From NCBI RefSeq assembly GCF_022811605.1, contig NZ_CP094533.1, positions 2,046,001-2,110,000 on the forward strand: a DNA stretch of 64,000 nt. The letters run 5' to 3'. Source of the stretch: Agromyces soli (GTDB lineage Bacteria; Actinomycetota; Actinomycetes; Actinomycetales; Microbacteriaceae). The notes under the pieces were generated by a model. The model made no database searches. It saw only the letters and a program-made list of their open reading frames with translations, and was not told where the DNA came from. Below, piece after piece: positions 35,575 through 45,274 of the stretch. Both the position numbers and the translations under genes were made by a program. Position 1 is the stretch's first letter, and each line of letters starts with the position of its first letter.

Positions 35575-36728
35575 TGACCGACCCGTTCCTCTCCCTGCCC
35601 GGCGCGGTCGTCGCCGAGGGCGTCGACGCCGGCGTCCCGGGCCACTACGGCGAGCCGATGCGCGAGCAGCGCGCCCTCGAGCGCGGCACGGCCGTCGTCG
35701 ACCTCGGCGACCGGGCCATCGTGACGGTGTCCGGGCCCGACCGGCTGAGCTGGTTGCACTCCATGGCGAGTCAGGCGCTCGATCGGCTGGCGCCGGGCGG
35801 CAGCGCCGAGGCGCTCTTCCTCGACGCCAACGGCCACATCGAGCACGTCGCGCACGTCATCGACGACGGCGAGCGCAGCTGGCTCATCGTCGAGGGCGAC
35901 GAGGCCGCCGCGCTCGCCGCGTTCCTCGACCGCATGCGCTTCATGCTGCGGGTCGAGGTGGCCGACGCCAGCACCGAGTTCGCCGTGCTCGGCGCCCTCT
36001 CGACCGAGGCGCTCGACGCCGCCGTCGCCGCGGCCGCCCCCGCCGGCGTCGCGCTCGACTGGCGCGACCCCTGGGCCGCAGGCAGCCCCGGCGGGCACCG
36101 CTACGCCGCCGAGGCCGGGCACCCGGGGGCATCCTGGACCTGGGTCGAGCGCATCGTCCCGCGCACCGCGCTCGCGGATGCCGCGGCCGCCGTCGCCGCC
36201 GGACGGATCGCCGCCGCAGGATCGCTCGCGGCCGAGGCGCTGCGCATCGCCGCCTGGCGCCCGCGCCGGGCGACCGAGGTCGACGAGAAGGCCATCCCGC
36301 ACGAACTCGACTGGCTGCGCAGCGCCGTCGACCTCGGCAAGGGCTGCTACAAGGGGCAGGAGACCGTCGCCAAGGTGCTGAACCTCGGCCGCCCGCCGCG
36401 CCGTCTCGTGCTCGTGCACCTCGACGGCAGCGACACCGTGCTGCCGGCGGCGGGTGACGAGATCATCGCGCTCAAGGTCCGGCCGGAACCCGCCGAGGGC
36501 GAGCAGCCCGAGCGCCGGGTCGTCGGCCGCATCACCTCGAGCGCCATGCACTACGAGCTCGGGCCGATCGCCCTCGCCGTCGTGAAGCGGGCGGTGCCGG
36601 CCGCGCTCGAGCTCATCGTCGAGAGCCACGGCATCGACGTCGCGGCGGCGCAGGTCGAAATCGTGCCCGCCGACGCGCGCTCCGCGGTCGACGTGCCCCG
36701 CCTGCCGCGCCTCGGCGTCCGCCCCTAG
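35574..36728 (+). CDS. ygfZ: YgfZ/GcvT folate-binding protein
   Basis: The protein has 384 residues and a GcvT-like aminomethyltransferase fold. The YgfZ signature K-G-C-Y-x-G-Q-E appears in SAVDLGKGCYKGQETVAKVLN. YgfZ proteins use tetrahydrofolate and support iron-sulfur cluster enzymes such as MiaB. The GTG start shares one base with the previous TAG, so it is translated together with the nitrobindin-like protein, an iron/heme-linked pairing. The rest of the protein is of family-typical length for actinobacteria. Confidence 0.9.
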   Translation: MTDPFLSLPGAVVAEGVDAGVPGHYGEPMREQRALERGTAVVDLGDRAIVTVSGPDRLSWLHSMASQALDRLAPGGSAEALFLDANGHIEHVAHVIDDGERSWLIVEGDEAAALAAFLDRMRFMLRVEVADASTEFAVLGALSTEALDAAVAAAAPAGVALDWRDPWAAGSPGGHRYAAEAGHPGASWTWVERIVPRTALADAAAAVAAGRIAAAGSLAAEALRIAAWRPRRATEVDEKAIPHELDWLRSAVDLGKGCYKGQETVAKVLNLGRPPRRLVLVHLDGSDTVLPAAGDEIIALKVRPEPAEGEQPERRVVGRITSSAMHYELGPIALAVVKRAVPAALELIVESHGIDVAAAQVEIVPADARSAVDVPRLPRLGVRP

Positions 36729-36761
36729 CCGGACTGCTCGCCGGCTGTCGCGCGCGCCCGC

Positions 36762-37607
36762 TCAGGACAGCGGCGCGACCGCGGCCCAGTCGAGGGTGAG
36801 TTCGCCGAGGCGCCAGCGGCGCAGACCGTCCCGCACGGGCCAGCCCTCGGCGCGCAGCCGGCCGACGACGTCGATCCAGCGCTGCGACGGGCCGTAGACC
36901 GAGAGCGGCGCCGCCTGCGCCCAGGCCCGATCGAGGCCCGCGAGCAGCTCGTGCACGCGCTCGCCGGGGACGTTGCGGTGGATGAGCGCCTTCGGCAGCC
37001 GTTCGGCGACGACCGATGGGCGCTCGAGCTCCCGCAGACGAAGGCTGATCGTGAAGCTGCGCGGTCCCTCGGCGGTGACGCCGACCCAGCTGGCGATGCG
37101 GCCGAGCTCGTCGCAGGTGCCCTCGACGAGCAGACCCTCGGGCGCGAGCCGGGCGGTCATCCGTGCCCAGGCCGCGGCCACCTCGCGCTCCTCGTACTGG
37201 CGCAGCACATTGAAGGCGCGGATGACGGCGGGGCGGCGCTGCCCGGTCGGCACCTCGAAGCCGCCGCGGGCGAACGCGACCGGCAGCTCCGGGGCGAAGG
37301 CGGTGCGTCTGGCGCGCACCTCGGCGAGCTGAGCGTCGGCGGTGCGCACCCGGGCGGGGTCGATCTCGAGGCCGAGCACTTCGACGTCCGGGCGGCGGCG
37401 ACGGAGCCGGGCGGCGAGCTCGAAGGCGGTCACCCCGCTCGCACCGTAGCCGAGGTCGACCACGAAGGGATCGGGTGCCCGGCGGAACGCCGGCTGCTCG
37501 GCGATCCAGCGGTCCACCCGGCGCAGCCGGTTCGTGTTGGTGGTGCCGCGGGTGATCGCGCCCTCGGGCCCCGCGGAGGCGCGGTGGGCGGGCGGGGACG
37601 GCGGCAT
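36762..37607 (-). CDS. class I SAM-dependent methyltransferase
   Basis: The protein has 281 residues. The SAM site is visible as FVVDLGYGASGVTAFELAARLRRRRPDVEVLGLEIDPARV (about 48–87), with RAFNVLRQYEEREVAAAWARM and LLVEGTCDELGR after it. The substrate is unknown; this actinobacterial family commonly sits next to gpmA and phoU. GGAGG lies just two to three bases from the ATG at 37607, unusually close. It is divergent from gpmA. Confidence 0.84.
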   Translation of the reverse strand: MPPSPPAHRASAGPEGAITRGTTNTNRLRRVDRWIAEQPAFRRAPDPFVVDLGYGASGVTAFELAARLRRRRPDVEVLGLEIDPARVRTADAQLAEVRARRTAFAPELPVAFARGGFEVPTGQRRPAVIRAFNVLRQYEEREVAAAWARMTARLAPEGLLVEGTCDELGRIASWVGVTAEGPRSFTISLRLRELERPSVVAERLPKALIHRNVPGERVHELLAGLDRAWAQAAPLSVYGPSQRWIDVVGRLRAEGWPVRDGLRRWRLGELTLDWAAVAPLS

Positions 37608-37673
37608 TCCTCCAGTCTCGCAGGGCTCGACCCGGTTCGTCGCGGCGCCGAGCGCCGCCGCTAGGCTGGGAGC

Positions 37674-38420
37674 ATGCCTCACACCCTCGTGCTGCTTCGC
37701 CACGGCAACAGCGAATGGAACCAGCAGAACCTCTTCACCGGTTGGGTCGATGTCCGGCTCTCCGAGCTCGGCCTCGACGAGGCCGCCCGTGCGGGCGAGC
37801 TGCTCGCCGCCGAGGGCGTGCTGCCCGACGTGCTGCACACCTCGGTGCTGAGCCGGGCCATCCAGACCGCGAACATCGCGCTCGACGTGGCCGACCGGCT
37901 GTGGATCCCCGTGCGCCGCAGCTGGCGGCTGAACGAGCGCCACTACGGCGCGCTGCAGGGCCTCGACAAGGCCGAAACGCTCGAGAAGTACGGCCCCGAG
38001 CAGTTCCAGCTCTGGCGCCGTTCCTTCGACGTGCCGCCGCCGGCGCTCGCCGACGACGCCGAGTACTCGCAGGTCGGCGACCCCCGGTACGCGGAGCTCG
38101 CCGACGACGAACTGCCCCGCACCGAGTGCCTGAAGGACGTCATCGCCCGCATGCTGCCGTACTGGGAGCAGGACATCATCCCCGACCTCGCGGCGGGCAA
38201 GACCGTGCTCGTCACCGCGCACGGCAACTCGCTCCGCGCGCTCGTGAAGCACCTCGACGGCATCAGCGACGCCGACATCGCCGAGCTCAACATCCCGACC
38301 GGCATCCCGCTCGTCTACGAGCTCGACGACGACTTCCGACCGACCGGCCCGGGCCGCTACCTCGACCCCGAGGCGGCTGCGGCCGGTGCGGCCGCCGTCG
38401 CCGCCCAGGGAAAGAAGTAA
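37674..38420 (+). CDS. gpmA: 2,3-bisphosphoglycerate-dependent phosphoglycerate mutase
   Basis: The protein has 248 residues. [23 protein letters not shown] carries the catalytic His10. [26 protein letters not shown] and [17 protein letters not shown] complete the dPGM family pattern. It interconverts 3- and 2-phosphoglycerate in glycolysis and gluconeogenesis. TAGGCT (37662–37667) is six bases before the ATG, so the transcript is leaderless. A strong terminator follows. Confidence 0.97.
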   Translation: MPHTLVLLRHGNSEWNQQNLFTGWVDVRLSELGLDEAARAGELLAAEGVLPDVLHTSVLSRAIQTANIALDVADRLWIPVRRSWRLNERHYGALQGLDKAETLEKYGPEQFQLWRRSFDVPPPALADDAEYSQVGDPRYAELADDELPRTECLKDVIARMLPYWEQDIIPDLAAGKTVLVTAHGNSLRALVKHLDGISDADIAELNIPTGIPLVYELDDDFRPTGPGRYLDPEAAAAGAAAVAAQGKK

Positions 38421-38472
38421 CGCAGGGCGAGAAGGAGCCCGGCGCTCGACGAAACCGAGCGCACGATGCGGC

Positions 38473-38506
38473 GAGGGCCGGTGGATCATCCGATCCACCG
38501 GCCCTC
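38473..38506. terminator. bidirectional hairpin terminator
   Basis: A 15-bp perfect stem (38473–38487 with 38492–38506, loop ATCC) lies between the convergent gpmA and phoU genes. Confidence 0.85.
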
Positions 38507-38524
38507 CTCGTCTCCGGCCTCGCG

Positions 38525-39178
38525 TCAGGGCGCCTCGGGTGCCCAGTCGCCGGTCGCGAGGTACTGCACCTTCTTCGCGATCGACACCGCGTGGTCCGCG
38601 AAGCGCTCGTGGTAGCGGCTGGCGAGCGTCGCGTCGACGGTGTCGACGGCCTCGCCCTTCCACGTCTCGCCCAGCACCTTGTCGAACACCTGCAGGTGCA
38701 GGGCGTCGATCTCGTCGTCCTCGTTGCGGATCTGCTCGGCGAGCTCGACGTCCTCGCTCGTCAGCAGCTCGGTGAGCTTCTTCGCGATCTCGACGTCGAG
38801 CCGGCCCATCTCGGCGAAGGTCGGTCGGAGCGTCTTCGGCACGACCTTGTCGGGGAAGCGGTAGCGCGCGAGCTGCGCGATGTGGGTCGACATGTCGCCC
38901 ATCCGCTCGAGCGACGCGCTGATGCGCAGCGCGCTGACGACGATGCGCAGGTCGCGGGCGACCGGCTGCTGCCGGGCGAGGATCGTGATGGCGAGCTCGT
39001 CGAGGGCGAGCGCCGCCTGGTCGATGCCGTGATCGTCGGCGATGACCTCCTCCGCGAGCGCCACATCGGACTCGTTGAACGCACGGGTGGCCTTGTCGAT
39101 CGACTCCGCGACGAGACCGGCGATCTCGACGAGCCGGTCCTGGACCTCGCGCAGCTCCTGCTGGAACACCTCACGCAT
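38525..39178 (-). CDS. phoU: phosphate-specific transport regulator PhoU
   Basis: The protein has 217 residues and two tandem three-helix PhoU domains, each with an acidic metal-binding E/D-x-x-x-D stretch (ADDHGIDQAALALDE; RNEDDEIDALHLQVFD). ALRISASLERMGDMSTHIAQLA is family-typical. PhoU links the Pst transporter state to the sensor kinase and keeps the Pho response off in high phosphate. It is divergent from senX3–regX3 and shares a region containing a PHO-box-like element. Confidence 0.96.
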   Translation of the reverse strand: MREVFQQELREVQDRLVEIAGLVAESIDKATRAFNESDVALAEEVIADDHGIDQAALALDELAITILARQQPVARDLRIVVSALRISASLERMGDMSTHIAQLARYRFPDKVVPKTLRPTFAEMGRLDVEIAKKLTELLTSEDVELAEQIRNEDDEIDALHLQVFDKVLGETWKGEAVDTVDATLASRYHERFADHAVSIAKKVQYLATGDWAPEAP

Positions 39179-39260
39179 GACTGTGAATCCTCACACCTCT
39201 CTTGCATCGGCGCGGACGCGCTGATGCACCGGTTCCGACCGGCGCGGCAATCCTCCCGAT

Positions 39261-39293
39261 CGAAGGTGAACAGCAGGTGCCGTTCTCCTGAAC
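39261..39293 (-). promoter_or_regulatory. PHO-box-like element between phoU and senX3
   Basis: On the minus strand GTTCAGGAGAA, CGGCACCTGCT and GTTCACCTTCG form three contiguous 11-bp units. The first and third fit the GTTCA(C)C pattern and the middle is degenerate. The size and unit length equal those of the pstS PHO box. It ends 83 bp upstream of the phoU start and 73 bp from senX3, so either or both may be controlled. Confidence 0.5.
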
Positions 39294-39365
39294 ACTGACC
39301 AACGTACCGTCGTATTCGGCCCGATCGGCGACGGGCACCCTTCACGCATCGTTAGTGTGGGATCC

Positions 39366-40565
39366 ATGGACTCCACCTGGGTGGTGGTCGCAGCGCTCGC
39401 CCTCGGCCTCTTCCTCGGCGCCGCCTTCATGGTCGTGCTGCACATGGCCGAACGACGCGGGCAGAGCGCGGCGAACGTCGCGACCCCGAGCGTGCCCGAG
39501 GGCGTCGACCAGGTGCTCGAGGTGCTCGACTCCGCGGGCGTCGTCGTCGACCCGTCGAACAACGTGCTGCGGGCGTCGCCCGGCGCGCTGGCCATGGGGC
39601 TCGTGCGCGGGCAGACGCTCGCCCACCAGGAACTGCTCGACTTCGCCGGGCGGGTGCGCCGCACGGGCGAGCCGATCGCCGAGGAGCTCGAGCTCGCCCG
39701 CGGCCCGTTCGGCGAGCAGACCATGCTCGTGAGCGTCAGGGTCGCCCGGCTCGGAGCCCGCTTCGTGCTCATCGTCGTCGAGGACCGCACCGAGGCGCAT
39801 CGCCTCGACGAGGTGCGCCGCGACTTCATCGCGAACATCAGCCACGAGCTGAAGACGCCGATCGCCTCGGTGGGCCTCCTCGCCGAGGCGCTCGGCGAGG
39901 CCGCCGACGAGCCCGCGCAGGTGCAGCGCTTCGCCGGCCGGCTCGAGGTCGAGGCGCAGCGCCTCGCGCGCATCACCGGCGAGATCATCGAGCTCTCGAA
40001 GCTCCAGGCGAAGGACGCCCTCCGGCCGGATGAGATCGTGCGGATCGACGAGGTCGTGGCCGCCGCCGTCGACCAGAACCGGGTGGTCGCGCAGGCGAAG
40101 GACATCGACGTCGCGGTGCGCGGCGCGAAGCGGGCGGAGGTCTACGGCGACCGGGCGCTGCTCGCGGTGGCCGTGCACAACCTCATCGCCAACGCGATCG
40201 CCTACTCCAACGAGGGCGGGCGGGTCGGCGTCGGCGTCTCGACGAAGAAGGGCGCCGTCGAGATCTCCGTGACGGACCAGGGCGTCGGCATGGCCGCCGA
40301 CGAGCTCGACCGCGTCTTCGAGCGGTTCTACCGCGTCGACCAGGCCCGCAGCCGCAATACCGGCGGCACCGGCCTCGGCCTCAGCATCGTGAAGCACACC
40401 GTGCAGAACCACGGCGGCGACGTCCGCGTCTGGTCGCAGCCCGGCCGCGGCTCGACCTTCACGATCCGGCTGCCGCTCGCCGCGGCCGTCGAGCCCCAGG
40501 ACGAGGCGGGCCGGTCGCCCGCCTCGATCGATCCCGCCCCCGCATCCCGAGGAGCCGTCACGTGA
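39366..40565 (+). CDS. senX3: phosphate-sensing histidine kinase
   Basis: The protein has 399 residues. One or two short N-terminal membrane segments (about 5–26) are followed by a PAS-like cytoplasmic domain (45–140), then HisKA with His160 in RRDFIANISHELKTP and the ATPase domain (NLIANAIAYS, DQGVGMAADELDRVFERFYR, TGGTGLGLSIVKH). This is SenX3, partner of RegX3. TAGTGT lies seven bases before the ATG (leaderless). Its stop overlaps the regX3 GTG. Confidence 0.95.
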   Translation: MDSTWVVVAALALGLFLGAAFMVVLHMAERRGQSAANVATPSVPEGVDQVLEVLDSAGVVVDPSNNVLRASPGALAMGLVRGQTLAHQELLDFAGRVRRTGEPIAEELELARGPFGEQTMLVSVRVARLGARFVLIVVEDRTEAHRLDEVRRDFIANISHELKTPIASVGLLAEALGEAADEPAQVQRFAGRLEVEAQRLARITGEIIELSKLQAKDALRPDEIVRIDEVVAAAVDQNRVVAQAKDIDVAVRGAKRAEVYGDRALLAVAVHNLIANAIAYSNEGGRVGVGVSTKKGAVEISVTDQGVGMAADELDRVFERFYRVDQARSRNTGGTGLGLSIVKHTVQNHGGDVRVWSQPGRGSTFTIRLPLAAAVEPQDEAGRSPASIDPAPASRGAVT

Positions 40566-41242
40566 CTCGAATCCTGCTCGTCGAAGACGAGATCGCCCTG
40601 TCCGACCCGCTCAGCTTCCTGCTCGAGCGCGAGGGCTACGAGGTGGAGGTCGCCGCCGACGGCCGCGACGCCCTCGAGGCCTTCGACCGCGACGGCGCCG
40701 ACCTCGTGCTGCTCGACCTCATGCTGCCCGGCCTGCCGGGCACCGAGGTCTGCCGGGAGCTGCGCAACCGCTCGAGCGTGCCGATCATCATGCTCACGGC
40801 GAAGGATTCGGAGATCGACATCGTCGTGGGGCTCGAGCTCGGCGCCGACGACTACGTCACGAAGCCGTACTCGACGAGGGAGCTGCTCGCCCGCGTGCGC
40901 GCCGTGCTCCGCCGCCGGGTGGACGCGGCGGACTTCGACGACGCCGTGCTCGAGGCGGGCCGGGTCCGGATGGACGTCGACCGGCACACCGTCGAGGTCG
41001 ACGGCGCCGCGGTGCCGATGCCGCTGAAGGAGTTCGAACTGCTCGAGCTGCTGATGCGCAACGCCGGTCGCGTGCTCACCCGCGGCCAGCTCATCGACCG
41101 GGTGTGGGGTTCGGACTACTTCGGCGACACGAAGACGCTCGACGTGCACATCAAGCGCATCCGTTCGAAGATCGAGGTCTCCCCGTCCGAGCCGGTGCAG
41201 CTCGTCACGGTGCGCGGCCTCGGCTACCGCTTCGAGGCCTGA
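40562..41242 (+). CDS. regX3: OmpR-family phosphate response regulator
   Basis: The protein has 226 residues. The receiver has phospho-acceptor Asp52 (LVLLDLMLPG), Thr in MLTAKD and Lys in VTKPYS. The winged helix is of OmpR type (LKEFELLELLMRNAGRVLTRGQLIDRVWGSDYFGDTKTLDVHIKRIRSKIE). It activates the Pho regulon when phosphate is low; likely targets here are the PHO boxes before pstS and phoU. The GTG overlaps the senX3 stop by four bases. Confidence 0.95.
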   Translation: MTRILLVEDEIALSDPLSFLLEREGYEVEVAADGRDALEAFDRDGADLVLLDLMLPGLPGTEVCRELRNRSSVPIIMLTAKDSEIDIVVGLELGADDYVTKPYSTRELLARVRAVLRRRVDAADFDDAVLEAGRVRMDVDRHTVEVDGAAVPMPLKEFELLELLMRNAGRVLTRGQLIDRVWGSDYFGDTKTLDVHIKRIRSKIEVSPSEPVQLVTVRGLGYRFEA

Positions 41243-41272
41243 GCGGCCCGGAAGGGCGCGCCGCCGCGCGAA

Positions 41273-41316
41273 AGACCCCGGCTCACCGCGTCATGCGAAG
41301 CGGCGAGCCGGGGTCT
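41273..41316. terminator. hairpin terminator after regX3
   Basis: AGACCCCGGCTC (41273–41284) pairs perfectly with 41305–41316, with an inner CCGC/GCGG stem in the loop. It separates regX3 from the convergent lipoprotein gene. Confidence 0.8.
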
Positions 41317-41330
41317 CGTTCGCGGGCGCC

Positions 41331-41813
41331 TTACGGCACGAGCGAGGCGTACTCCTTGAGCGCGCCGTCGAGGACGGGGACGTTGATCTCCTGGCCCTCC
41401 GCACCGGTGTACTGGAAGAAGATCGGCATGAGCGAGCCGGGGATCGAGTCGATGCCGTCGAGCAGCACGGGCTCCTGCACCTCGATGCCCTCGACGTCGT
41501 CGACGCCGAACGCGACGGTGCTGCCGGCGGTGATCGTGATCGGCTCGGTGACGGTGCTGCCGTCGCCGAACTCGACGTTCAGCTCGGCGTCGGCGTCGCC
41601 GCGGTTCACGACCGTCATCACGAGGTTGCCCTGCTCGCCGTCGTCGCTCACGACGAGGACGTTGCGGAGGTCGAGGTCGCCGACGTTGACGGAGACGCCG
41701 TCGCTCGCGTCGTAGTGCTCGGTGGTCGCCTGGTAGGTGATCATCGAGCAGCCGCTGGCGCCGATGACGATACCGAGAGCGAGAGCGGCGGATGCCGCGA
41801 GACGCGCCTTCAC
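41331..41813 (-). CDS. lipoprotein of unknown function
   Basis: The protein has 160 residues. A basic start and hydrophobic core lead to a lipobox-like A19-S-G-C22. The rest is a β-rich domain with NVLVVSDDGEQGNLVMTVVNRGDADAELNVEFGDG, reminiscent of immunoglobulin-like or copper-chaperone folds, but without Met/His metal motifs. GGAGG precedes the GTG at 41813; an upstream ATG would spoil the signal sequence. It is conserved next to carD in related genomes as far as I recall. No function is assigned. Confidence 0.75.
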   Translation of the reverse strand: MKARLAASAALALGIVIGASGCSMITYQATTEHYDASDGVSVNVGDLDLRNVLVVSDDGEQGNLVMTVVNRGDADAELNVEFGDGSTVTEPITITAGSTVAFGVDDVEGIEVQEPVLLDGIDSIPGSLMPIFFQYTGAEGQEINVPVLDGALKEYASLVP

Positions 41814-41941
41814 AGAACCTCCAAGTCCGAAGCCGTGCGCGCGGATCGGCCGTCGCGCACGCGTGGGAATCGTGTCGAGCATAGCCTACGGAAGTGCATG
41901 CCCGTGGAGGGCCGCATACCTTAGCACGATCCACGATGTGA

Positions 41942-41947
41942 TATCCT
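41942..41947 (+). promoter_or_regulatory. carD -10 box
   Basis: TATCCT at 41942–41947 lies in an AT-rich patch 26 bp before carD. TTAGCA at 41921–41926 is a weak -35 at 15-bp spacing. AAAGGA (41959–41964) is the ribosome site. Confidence 0.5.
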
Positions 41948-41973
41948 GAAAGTTGCCGAAAGGACTATCATTC

Positions 41974-42456
41974 ATGCTTTTTGAGGTTGGCGAGACCGTC
42001 GTTTACCCGCACCACGGCGCTGCAACGATCACCGAGGTGAAGAAACGGATCATCAAGGGCGAAGAGAAGCTCTACCTCAAGCTGAACGTCACGCAGGGCG
42101 ACCTCGTCATCGAGGTCCCCGCTGAGAACGTCGATCTGGTCGGCGTCCGCGACGTCATCGGCAAGGAGGGCCTCGACCGCGTGTTCGAGGTGCTGCGCGC
42201 GCCGTTCACCGAGGAGCCGACCAACTGGTCGCGCCGCTACAAGGCGAACCTCGAGAAGCTCGCCTCGGGCGATGTGATCAAGGTCTCCGAGGTCGTGCGC
42301 GACCTGTGGCGGCGCGATCAGGACCGCGGCCTCTCGGCCGGCGAGAAGCGCATGCTCGCGAAGGCCCGGCAGATCCTCATCTCGGAGCTCGCGCTCGCCG
42401 AGAAGACCGACGAGGAGCAGGCCTCGGTCGTGCTCGACGAGGTCCTCGCCTCCTGA
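41974..42456 (+). CDS. carD: CarD-family transcriptional regulator
   Basis: The protein has 160 residues. The N-terminal RNA-polymerase-interaction (Tudor-like) domain reads [35 protein letters not shown]. The C-terminal helical DNA-binding domain includes [45 protein letters not shown] with the promoter-wedge tryptophan. CarD stabilises open complexes at housekeeping promoters, including rRNA. AAAGGA lies nine bases before the ATG. It is followed by ispDF, cysS and rlmB, an order conserved in mycobacteria. Confidence 0.96.
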   Translation: MLFEVGETVVYPHHGAATITEVKKRIIKGEEKLYLKLNVTQGDLVIEVPAENVDLVGVRDVIGKEGLDRVFEVLRAPFTEEPTNWSRRYKANLEKLASGDVIKVSEVVRDLWRRDQDRGLSAGEKRMLAKARQILISELALAEKTDEEQASVVLDEVLAS

Positions 42457-42523
42457 GTCACGGCCGCGCTCGGCGCCGGACGCCCGCCGTCCGGCCGCCG
42501 TGCGCTGGCGGTACGCTCGAAGG

Positions 42524-43789
42524 GTGAGCACACCCTCCGTCGCCGTCATCGTCGTCGCCGCGGGCAGCGGCACCCGGCTCGGCCGCCCGGAACCGAAGGC
42601 CTTCGTGCCGCTCGGCGACGGCACGCTGCTCTCGCACGCCGTCCGCGGCGTGCTCGGCATGCGCGAGCCCGTGCAACTCGTCGTCGTGGTCCCGGCGGAG
42701 CGCGTCGACCAGACGCGCGCCCAGCTGCTGGCGGGCGCGGATGCCTCGGCCGAGCTCGCCGTCGTCGCCGGCGGCGAACTCCGGCAGGACTCCGTCGCCG
42801 CCGGACTCGCCCAGCTCGCCCCCGAGGTCGGCATCGTGCTGGTGCACGACGCGGCGCGGGCGCTCACCCCCTCCCTGCTCTTCGACGAGGTCGCCGCGGC
42901 GGTCCGCACCCGCGGCCACGGCATCGTGCCGGGGCTTCCCGTCGTCGACACGGTCAAGCGGGTCGCCGACGGCCGCGTCGTCGAAACCGTCGACCGCGCC
43001 GAGCTCGCCGCGGTGCAGACGCCGCAGGGCTTCCCGCGCGGTGCGCTCGAGCGGGCCTACCGCCTCGCGGGCGGCGAGTTCACCGACGACGCCGCGCTCG
43101 CCGCGGCGGCCGGCATGCAGGTCGACGTCGTACCCGGCGATGTGCGGGCGTTCAAGATCACGGTGCCCGCCGACCTGCGCCGGGCCGAGCAGCTCGTCGC
43201 CGAGACGGCCGGCGACGCGGCGTCGGCGGGTGAGGCGTCCGCCGGCCTCGGGTCGGACGCCGCCGAGCCCGAGCCGTCCATCCTCCCGCCCGAGCCCGTC
43301 GTGGAGCCGCGCGTCCTCGTGCCCCGCGTCGGCACCGGCGTCGACGTGCACGCCTTCGCCGACGACGACACGCCGCTCTGGCTCGCCGGACTCGAGTGGC
43401 CGGGGGAGCGCGGCCTCGCAGGGCACAGCGACGGCGACGCCGCGAGCCACGCGATCTGCGACGCCCTGCTCGCCGCGGCGGGGCTCGGCGACGTCGGCCG
43501 CATCTTCGGCACCGCCGACCCCGAGCTCGGCGGTGCGCACGGCGAGGTGTTCCTCCGCGAGACCGTGCGGCGGGTCCGCGAGGCGGGCTTCGTCGTCGGC
43601 AACGTCAGCGTGCAGCTCGTCGGCAACCGGCCGAAGCTCGCGCCGCGCCGCGAGGAGGCCGAGGCGCTCCTGAGCCGCTTCGTGGGAGCGCCGGTCAGCG
43701 TCTCGGCGACCACGAGCGACGGGCTCGGCTTCACGGGCCGCGGCGAGGGCATCGCGGCGATCGCGACCGCGCTGCTCATGCCCGCCTGA
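42524..43789 (+). CDS. ispDF: bifunctional IspD–IspF of the MEP isoprenoid pathway
   Basis: The protein has 421 residues. The IspD half (about 1–225) has [27 protein letters not shown] and DTVKRV. A Pro/Glu/Ala linker (about 228–265) leads to the IspF half with the zinc site [33 protein letters not shown] and [14 protein letters not shown]. The enzyme converts MEP to CDP-ME and CDP-ME-2-phosphate to the cyclodiphosphate; the intermediate IspE step is encoded elsewhere. TACGCT is six bases from the GTG at 42524 (leaderless). Confidence 0.95.
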   Translation: MSTPSVAVIVVAAGSGTRLGRPEPKAFVPLGDGTLLSHAVRGVLGMREPVQLVVVVPAERVDQTRAQLLAGADASAELAVVAGGELRQDSVAAGLAQLAPEVGIVLVHDAARALTPSLLFDEVAAAVRTRGHGIVPGLPVVDTVKRVADGRVVETVDRAELAAVQTPQGFPRGALERAYRLAGGEFTDDAALAAAAGMQVDVVPGDVRAFKITVPADLRRAEQLVAETAGDAASAGEASAGLGSDAAEPEPSILPPEPVVEPRVLVPRVGTGVDVHAFADDDTPLWLAGLEWPGERGLAGHSDGDAASHAICDALLAAAGLGDVGRIFGTADPELGGAHGEVFLRETVRRVREAGFVVGNVSVQLVGNRPKLAPRREEAEALLSRFVGAPVSVSATTSDGLGFTGRGEGIAAIATALLMPA

Positions 43790-43843
43790 CCTTCCGGCCA
43801 GCCCGCCCAGGTTCACGCGCCCGCCCGCCGGTAGGCTGGAGCG

Positions 43844-45274
43844 GTGACGCTCAGACTCTACGACACGAAGGCCCAGGCGCTGCGCGACTTCGTCCCCCTC
43901 CACGAGGGACGCGTCGGCATGTACGTGTGCGGCCCCACCGTGCAGTCGAGCCCGCACATCGGCCACCTGCGCAGCGCGCTCGTCTACGACCAGCTGCGCC
44001 GCTGGTTCGCGTACCGCGGCTTCGACGTGACCTTCGTGCGCAACGTCACCGACATCGACGACAAGATCCTCGACGCCGCCCACCGCGAGGGCCAGGGCGG
44101 GGCGGGCGAGCAGTGGTGGGCGCTCGCCTACCGCATCGAGCTCGAGTTCACCGCGGGCTACGCCGCGCTCGGCATCCTGCCGCCGAGCTACGAGCCGCGC
44201 GCCACCGCGAGCGTGCAGCAGATGCAGCAGCTCATCGCCCGCCTGATCGAGCGCGGCCACGCCTACCCGGCCGCCGACGGCTCGGGCGACGTCTACTTCG
44301 ACACCGCGAGCTGGGCGGACTACGGCTCGCTCACCCGGCAGTCGCGCGAGCACATGGAGGCCGCGGCCGACGCCGACCCCCGGGGCAAGCGCGACCCGCG
44401 CGACTTCGCCCTCTGGAAGGGGCGCAAGGCCGACGAGCCCGACTCGGCGGCCTGGGCCTCGCCGTGGGGGGAGGGGCGCCCCGGCTGGCACATCGAGTGC
44501 TCGGCGATGGCGGCGCGCTACCTGGGCCCCGAGTTCGACGTCCACGGGGGCGGGCTCGACCTGCGCTTCCCGCACCACGAGAACGAGCTCGCGCAGTCGA
44601 CCGCGGCGGGCCAGGGCTTCGCCCGCTACTGGGTGCACAACGGCCTCGTGAACATCGGCGGCCAGAAGATGTCGAAGTCGCTCGGCAACTCGGTCTACGC
44701 CGCCGAGCTGCTCGCGCTCGCCTCCCCGCTCGCCATCCGGTACCTGCTCGGCCAGGCGCACTACCGCTCGACGCTCGACTACAGCCCGGAGTCGCTCACG
44801 GTCGCCGAAGCGGCGGTCGATCGCATCCGCACGTTCCTCGCCCGGGTGGAGCGCCGGCTCGCCGGCACCCGCTTCGCCGGGGTCGGCGCGCCCGTCGTGC
44901 CGGAGGCCTTCGCCGAGGCGATGGACGACGACCTCGGTGTGCCTCAGGCGCTCGCCGTGCTGCACGACACCGTCCGGGCGGGCAACAACGCGCTCGACGC
45001 AGAAGAGCTGCACGAGGCAGCCGTCGCGCACGGGCAGGTCGTCGCCATGGTGCAGGTGCTCGGCATCGACCCGCGCGACCCGCACTGGGCGAGCGACGAC
45101 GCGGGCCCTGCGGCCACCGCGCTCGGCGTGCTCGTCGAGCGCCTGCTCGACGACCGGCGCGCCGCCCGCGACGCGAAGGACTGGGCGGCGGCCGATCGCA
45201 TCCGCACCGAGCTCGCCGAGGCGGGCATCACCATCGAAGACAGTCAGACCTCGACCCATTGGAGCCTCTCATGA
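43844..45274 (+). CDS. cysS: cysteinyl-tRNA synthetase
   Basis: The protein has 476 residues. HIGH is at 38–41 ([12 protein letters not shown]) and KMSKS at 275–279. The zinc ligands Cys29, Cys219 (HIECS) and HHENE are in place. It charges tRNA-Cys. TAGGCT (43832–43837) is six bases upstream of the GTG start with no ribosome site, so it is leaderless. Its stop overlaps the rlmB ATG. Confidence 0.97.
   Translation: MTLRLYDTKAQALRDFVPLHEGRVGMYVCGPTVQSSPHIGHLRSALVYDQLRRWFAYRGFDVTFVRNVTDIDDKILDAAHREGQGGAGEQWWALAYRIELEFTAGYAALGILPPSYEPRATASVQQMQQLIARLIERGHAYPAADGSGDVYFDTASWADYGSLTRQSREHMEAAADADPRGKRDPRDFALWKGRKADEPDSAAWASPWGEGRPGWHIECSAMAARYLGPEFDVHGGGLDLRFPHHENELAQSTAAGQGFARYWVHNGLVNIGGQKMSKSLGNSVYAAELLALASPLAIRYLLGQAHYRSTLDYSPESLTVAEAAVDRIRTFLARVERRLAGTRFAGVGAPVVPEAFAEAMDDDLGVPQALAVLHDTVRAGNNALDAEELHEAAVAHGQVVAMVQVLGIDPRDPHWASDDAGPAATALGVLVERLLDDRRAARDAKDWAAADRIRTELAEAGITIEDSQTSTHWSLS

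Noticed and set aside
42458..45259. A very long open frame on the minus strand opposite ispDF and cysS
   Set aside because: High GC makes antisense frames open by chance. The product is Arg/Glu/Val-rich without domains, while the plus strand encodes clear enzymes.
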